DNA of 9,935 nucleotides from NCBI GenBank assembly GCA_017999075.1, contig JAGOBX010000095.1:1-9935 (forward strand), read 5' to 3'. The stretch's first letter is position 1, and the number at the start of each line of letters is the position of its first letter. Made by a program: the position numbers and the translations under genes. This document shows, piece after piece, positions 6,187 to 9,935 of this stretch. Below the pieces are notes generated by a model. That model worked only from the letters and a program-made list of their open reading frames with translations, did no database searches and was not told the DNA's origin. This DNA comes from Candidatus Babelota bacterium (GTDB taxonomy: Bacteria > JAGOBX01).

Positions 6187-7005
6187 TTATTTTAACTCCA
6201 TTATTATTTTTTCTACCTGTTCTTTAGTTAAAGATTTAATATGACATAAACTGTCAGTTTCAAGCGAATTAACGCCTTTTCCTTTTATTGTATCCGCTAT
6301 AATAACTTTAGGTTTATTTATACGGCTTTCTTTTAATTCAGACAAAGTATCACATACTTCCCTTATATCGTGCCCGTTTATTCTGCGTGCATACCATTTA
6401 AATGATTCAAATTTTTGTTCCAATGGTTCTAAATCAATTATATTTTTACAATAATCAAGCATTGAAACTTTATTATTATCAATAATAAAAATAAGATTAT
6501 CAATTTTATGATGCCCTGCAAACATTACAGCTTCCCATACTGATCCTTCAAATAACTCTCCATCTCCTGAAAGAGTAAAAACTGACGCAGATTTTTTCTT
6601 TTTTTTCAAAGCTAATGCTATGCCTGCTGATGTTCCTAATCCCAAACCCAATGAACCATTAGTAGTTTCGAATCCCGGAATATTGCAATCAGGTATACCT
6701 CCAAGCAAAGCGTCTTTCATACAGATTCTTTCCAATTCCCGTTTATCAAAAAAACCCAAATCAGCAAGAACAGGATATAAAGAAATAGACCCGTGGCCTT
6801 TGCTTATAACAAACCTGTCACGGTCATCCCAAAAAATATTTTCAGGATCATAACTTAATATTTTACCATAATATAACGATATAAAAATTTCGATTGGAGA
6901 TAATGAAGAAGCTATTCGAGTTTCAGGAGCGATTCCATGCAGCTTTAAAGTTTCTTTTCTAAGCCACAATGATTTTTTTTTTAATAAATCATAATCAAAT
7001 TTCAT
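6187..7005 (-). CDS. Transketolase, N-terminal subunit (TPP pyrophosphate-binding domain)
   Basis: 272 aa, typical of the N-terminal half of split transketolases, which move a two-carbon ketol unit between sugar phosphates. The thiamine-diphosphate motif is GDGELFEG at 147-154 ending at Asn177-Asn178 (IIDNNKVS), which bind Mg2+ and pyrophosphate. SKGHGSISLYPVLADLGF at 68-85 holds the active-site His71, and the KGKGV block is at 241-245 with a later His255. In the GSLG(Q/H)GL block this protein has GSLGLGLG (117-124), with Leu where family members usually carry Gln or His. The ATG is supported by AAGGAAA seven nt upstream and overlaps the radical SAM gene by 11 nt. The partner subunit follows at once. 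In this cluster it may supply sedoheptulose 7-phosphate for heptose, or act on a sugar nucleotide. Confidence 0.88.
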   Translation of the reverse strand: MKFDYDLLKKKSLWLRKETLKLHGIAPETRIASSLSPIEIFISLYYGKILSYDPENIFWDDRDRFVISKGHGSISLYPVLADLGFFDKRELERICMKDALLGGIPDCNIPGFETTNGSLGLGLGTSAGIALALKKKKKSASVFTLSGDGELFEGSVWEAVMFAGHHKIDNLIFIIDNNKVSMLDYCKNIIDLEPLEQKFESFKWYARRINGHDIREVCDTLSELKESRINKPKVIIADTIKGKGVNSLETDSLCHIKSLTKEQVEKIIMELK

Positions 7006-8494
7006 TAAATAATTTCCTTTTTAATTTAATTTTTGTCATCCTCTGAATATGTTCAACAACTTTTTTACCGAACTTTAATTGAATCATATCTGTATATTTA
7101 TCATTAAGAAAATAATTATCGAACGATTCATCACGAAATCTTAAAATTTCTTCAGGTGATAAATATTTTGAAGGAAGAGGTTTGGTTTCAAAACTATGCT
7201 GTGAATACCCGTTCCATGAATCAGGCAGCAACTCAGGTTTTTCAGAATAAAATTCATAAAGTTTTGATCCGGGATATGCCATAACAGAATAAAAATTTAT
7301 AAACTCACAATTTAAATCCAATGCAAGCTGATATGTTTTTCTCAATGTAGTCATATCATCTTCAGGCAAACCAAACATAAAATTTCCTATAACATATATA
7401 TCATTAGATTTTATCATATCTACTACTGATTTTATATCAATTGTTATTTTTTTCCCTACATTATCCCTTACTTTAGGTTCTGCCGATTCAATTCCCAAAG
7501 CTATCCAGTTTATTCCTGCTTTCTTCATTTTTTTTAATAAAACCGGTTTTATCGTATCGATTCTTCCATAAACCCAGATATTCAAATCATATTTACGTTC
7601 AATAATTAAATCACAGAACAATTCAACACGTTCCGCCGATAATACAAACAATTCATCAGCAAACCTTATATTTCTAATATTGTGTTTTTTAACTAGAATG
7701 TCTATCCATGATACAACTTTTTCTATACTCCATTTTTTTATCCCAGGCTTTCCGTAAACCGCATTAATGCAGCAATACGAACAGCTATATGGACATCCCA
7801 AAGAACTGTATATAGAAACATATGGAGAGCGGACATCAGAAAAATCAAGTAATTTGCTTTGTTCAAAATATTGAAAACAATGCCAGTTATGCGCTCTATA
7901 ATTTTTTAATGGAGGAAGCAGGTCCCATGCATACCCCGGCAATTCTTCATCGAGTTCTTTTTTTATATCATCTGATTTAAATGTAAATTCCATATTGCCG
8001 TTTTTTTTATAATATAAATCAGGTATTTGATCTATTGTTTTTTTACCTTTAAAATAATTTATTATTCCAATTACAGCAAATATACCGTTTCCTGAAATTA
8101 TATAGTCTGTTTTTGTTTCTTGAAAACTTATTTCAGGTAATGCAGATGGATGCGTTCCTCCAAGAGCTATAGGTATGTTCTTATCATAATTTTTTATATC
8201 ATTAATTGTTCTTATGGCCGCAGGCATTGTTTGAGTCGAGGCTGACGGATGGTTCCCGAAACTTAATACCACAATAAATTCAGGATTAAACCTTTCCAAA
8301 ATAATTTTTATATCAGCAGAATCCCATCCTTCAACATTAGAATCATATATCCCGGCAGAATATCCGAAATTTCTGATTTTCTCAGCCATTAATAATATCC
8401 ATACCGGTGTATCAATTCCGCTGAACTCATCAGCAAGTTTCTGATAAGTTTTTTTCTGATTGCCTGGATTTATAAATAAAACGTCTGTTTTCAT
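6995..8494 (-). CDS. Cobalamin-binding-domain radical SAM enzyme, function unassigned
   Basis: 499 aa, in the class with an N-terminal B12-binding Rossmann domain (about 1-150) and a radical SAM TIM-barrel (about 220-430), then a short C-terminal tail. The [4Fe-4S] motif C-x3-C-x2-C is Cys234, Cys238, Cys241 (LGCPYSCSYC), with another Cys at 242. Family landmarks are ALGGTHPSALPE at 110-121 in the B12 domain, GIESAEP at 334-340, FGLPEDD at 374-380 and AYPGSKLYEFY at 406-416. The usual D-x-H-x2-G cobalamin motif reads DSNVEG (51-56), with Asn for His, so His-off binding is likely. Relatives methylate unactivated carbon or phosphorus or rearrange rings. The operon position (24 bp after one SDR, overlapping the transketolase subunit by 11 bp) implies a role in the same sugar or in a lipid modification. 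No specific reaction can be assigned, and no clear Shine-Dalgarno precedes the ATG. Confidence 0.87.
   Translation of the reverse strand: MKTDVLFINPGNQKKTYQKLADEFSGIDTPVWILLMAEKIRNFGYSAGIYDSNVEGWDSADIKIILERFNPEFIVVLSFGNHPSASTQTMPAAIRTINDIKNYDKNIPIALGGTHPSALPEISFQETKTDYIISGNGIFAVIGIINYFKGKKTIDQIPDLYYKKNGNMEFTFKSDDIKKELDEELPGYAWDLLPPLKNYRAHNWHCFQYFEQSKLLDFSDVRSPYVSIYSSLGCPYSCSYCCINAVYGKPGIKKWSIEKVVSWIDILVKKHNIRNIRFADELFVLSAERVELFCDLIIERKYDLNIWVYGRIDTIKPVLLKKMKKAGINWIALGIESAEPKVRDNVGKKITIDIKSVVDMIKSNDIYVIGNFMFGLPEDDMTTLRKTYQLALDLNCEFINFYSVMAYPGSKLYEFYSEKPELLPDSWNGYSQHSFETKPLPSKYLSPEEILRFRDESFDNYFLNDKYTDMIQLKFGKKVVEHIQRMTKIKLKRKLFNEI
7013..7019 (-). promoter_or_regulatory. Shine-Dalgarno site of the transketolase N-subunit gene
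   Basis: AAGGAAA on the minus strand, seven nt before the ATG at 7005, inside the 3' end of the radical SAM gene. It confirms the overlapping start. Confidence 0.7.
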
Positions 8495-8518
8495 CAGTTC
8501 AGCAAAAATAGAATGTAA

Positions 8519-9505
<987 letters not shown>

Positions 9506-9523
9506 TTAAATAAGATTTATTTC

Positions 9524-9935
9524 CTAATTATTTATTATTTTTTTATACCATTCTATCGTTTTTTTCAAACCTTCCTCAAAATCAGTCTGTGCTTCAAATC
9601 CAAAGTATTCTTTTGCTTTCCTTACATCAAGACAACGCCTCGGTTGACCATTTGGTTTGGTTTTATCCCAAACAATTTTTCCTCTATAATCAATCAATTC
9701 TTTAACTGTTTCAACTAATTTTTTTATACTGATTTCTCTGCCTACCCCTATATTTACAGGTTCGCTGTTGTTGTATAAATTTGCTGAAAGAATTATAGCT
9801 TCAGCAGCATCTTCAACATAAAGAAACTCTCTGCTTGCACTGCCGTCTCCCCATACTATTACCTTGTCTTCATTGTTTTGTTTAGCAGTGAAAAATTTTG
9901 TTATTAAAGCAGGAATTACATGCGAAGAACCAGGT
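9524..9935 (-). CDS. GDP-L-fucose-synthase-like SDR, C-terminal part
   Basis: An open minus-strand frame enters from the right edge and ends at TAG (9526-9524), giving about 137 C-terminal residues; the start and Rossmann domain lie outside. In order it shows PGSSHVIPALI (substrate loop with the His that is the epimerase residue in Fcl), VIVWGDGSASREFLYVEDAA, EPVNIGVGREISI, IVWDKTKPNGQPRRCLDV, and a last helix EEGLKKTIEWYK. This is the C-terminal pattern of GDP-L-fucose synthase and its close relatives, such as the GDP-6-deoxy-heptose and GDP-colitose reductases/epimerases. The gene is a paralogue of the one at 5227-4304, with better conserved substrate-binding residues (KPNGQPRRCLDV against KPDGMKVKVLNT there). 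The real substrate depends on genes upstream, such as a GDP-mannose 4,6-dehydratase type, that the window does not show. Confidence 0.85.
   Translation of the reverse strand, partial: PGSSHVIPALITKFFTAKQNNEDKVIVWGDGSASREFLYVEDAAEAIILSANLYNNSEPVNIGVGREISIKKLVETVKELIDYRGKIVWDKTKPNGQPRRCLDVRKAKEYFGFEAQTDFEEGLKKTIEWYKKIINN

Noticed and set aside
6180-6195. Frameshift or nonsense mutation breaking a single transketolase gene
   Set aside because: Both halves have the standard lengths and termini of natural two-subunit transketolases. The second half has its own ATG with a GGAG site, so this is a genuine two-gene arrangement.

Overview
This is an AT-rich window (roughly 30% G+C by eye, not computed). 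Every convincing gene lies on the minus strand, so transcription runs from position 9935 toward position 1. It is part of a surface-polysaccharide / lipopolysaccharide gene cluster from a Gram-negative-type bacterium with an outer membrane. The evidence for that is a lipid A late-acyltransferase-type gene, a heptosyltransferase-type (GT9) gene, and two GDP-heptose-type genes (hddA, hddC). Shine-Dalgarno sites of the form AAGGAAA or AGGAAA sit 6-7 nt before several starts, so translation initiation looks conventional. The lineage cannot be named from this sequence alone.

Layout in transcription order: (1) 9935-9524, 3' part of a GDP-L-fucose-synthase-like gene, cut by the window edge; (2) 9472-8519, an NAD-dependent sugar-nucleotide epimerase/dehydratase of the extended SDR type; (3) 8494-6995, a cobalamin-binding-domain radical SAM enzyme; (4-5) 7005-6187 and 6186-5233, a two-subunit transketolase; (6) 5227-4304, a second GDP-fucose-synthase-like protein with an eroded dinucleotide-binding loop; (7) 4317-3316, a GHMP kinase of the HddA type; (8) 3319-2120, a DegT/RfbH-family protein whose PLP lysine is replaced by histidine and which carries a cysteine cluster; (9) a 170-bp intergenic region with three self-complementary 17-bp repeats; (10) 1949-1233, a HddC-type nucleotidyltransferase; (11) 1239-304, an LpxL/HtrB-type acyltransferase; (12) 247-1, the 5' part of a GT9 glycosyltransferase. 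Between gene 2 and gene 8, spacings are at most 24 bp or genes overlap (11, 14 and 4 bp). HddC and the acyltransferase overlap by 7 bp. The region therefore reads as one operon, with the repeat-bearing gap as the only internal place for a second promoter or attenuator.

How the genes may work together (inference): HddA and HddC catalyse two steps of the GDP-D-glycero-D-manno-heptose route, whose precursor sedoheptulose 7-phosphate is a transketolase product. The other two enzymes of that route, GmhA and GmhB, are not in the window. The RfbH-like protein looks like a sugar 3-dehydratase rather than an aminotransferase, which suggests a 3-deoxy or 3,6-dideoxy sugar. A 3-dehydratase, a two-subunit thiamine-diphosphate enzyme, a B12 radical SAM enzyme and several SDRs encoded side by side suggest an unusual, perhaps carbon-branched or C-methylated, deoxy sugar. 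That product is a hypothesis; the enzyme families are much better supported.
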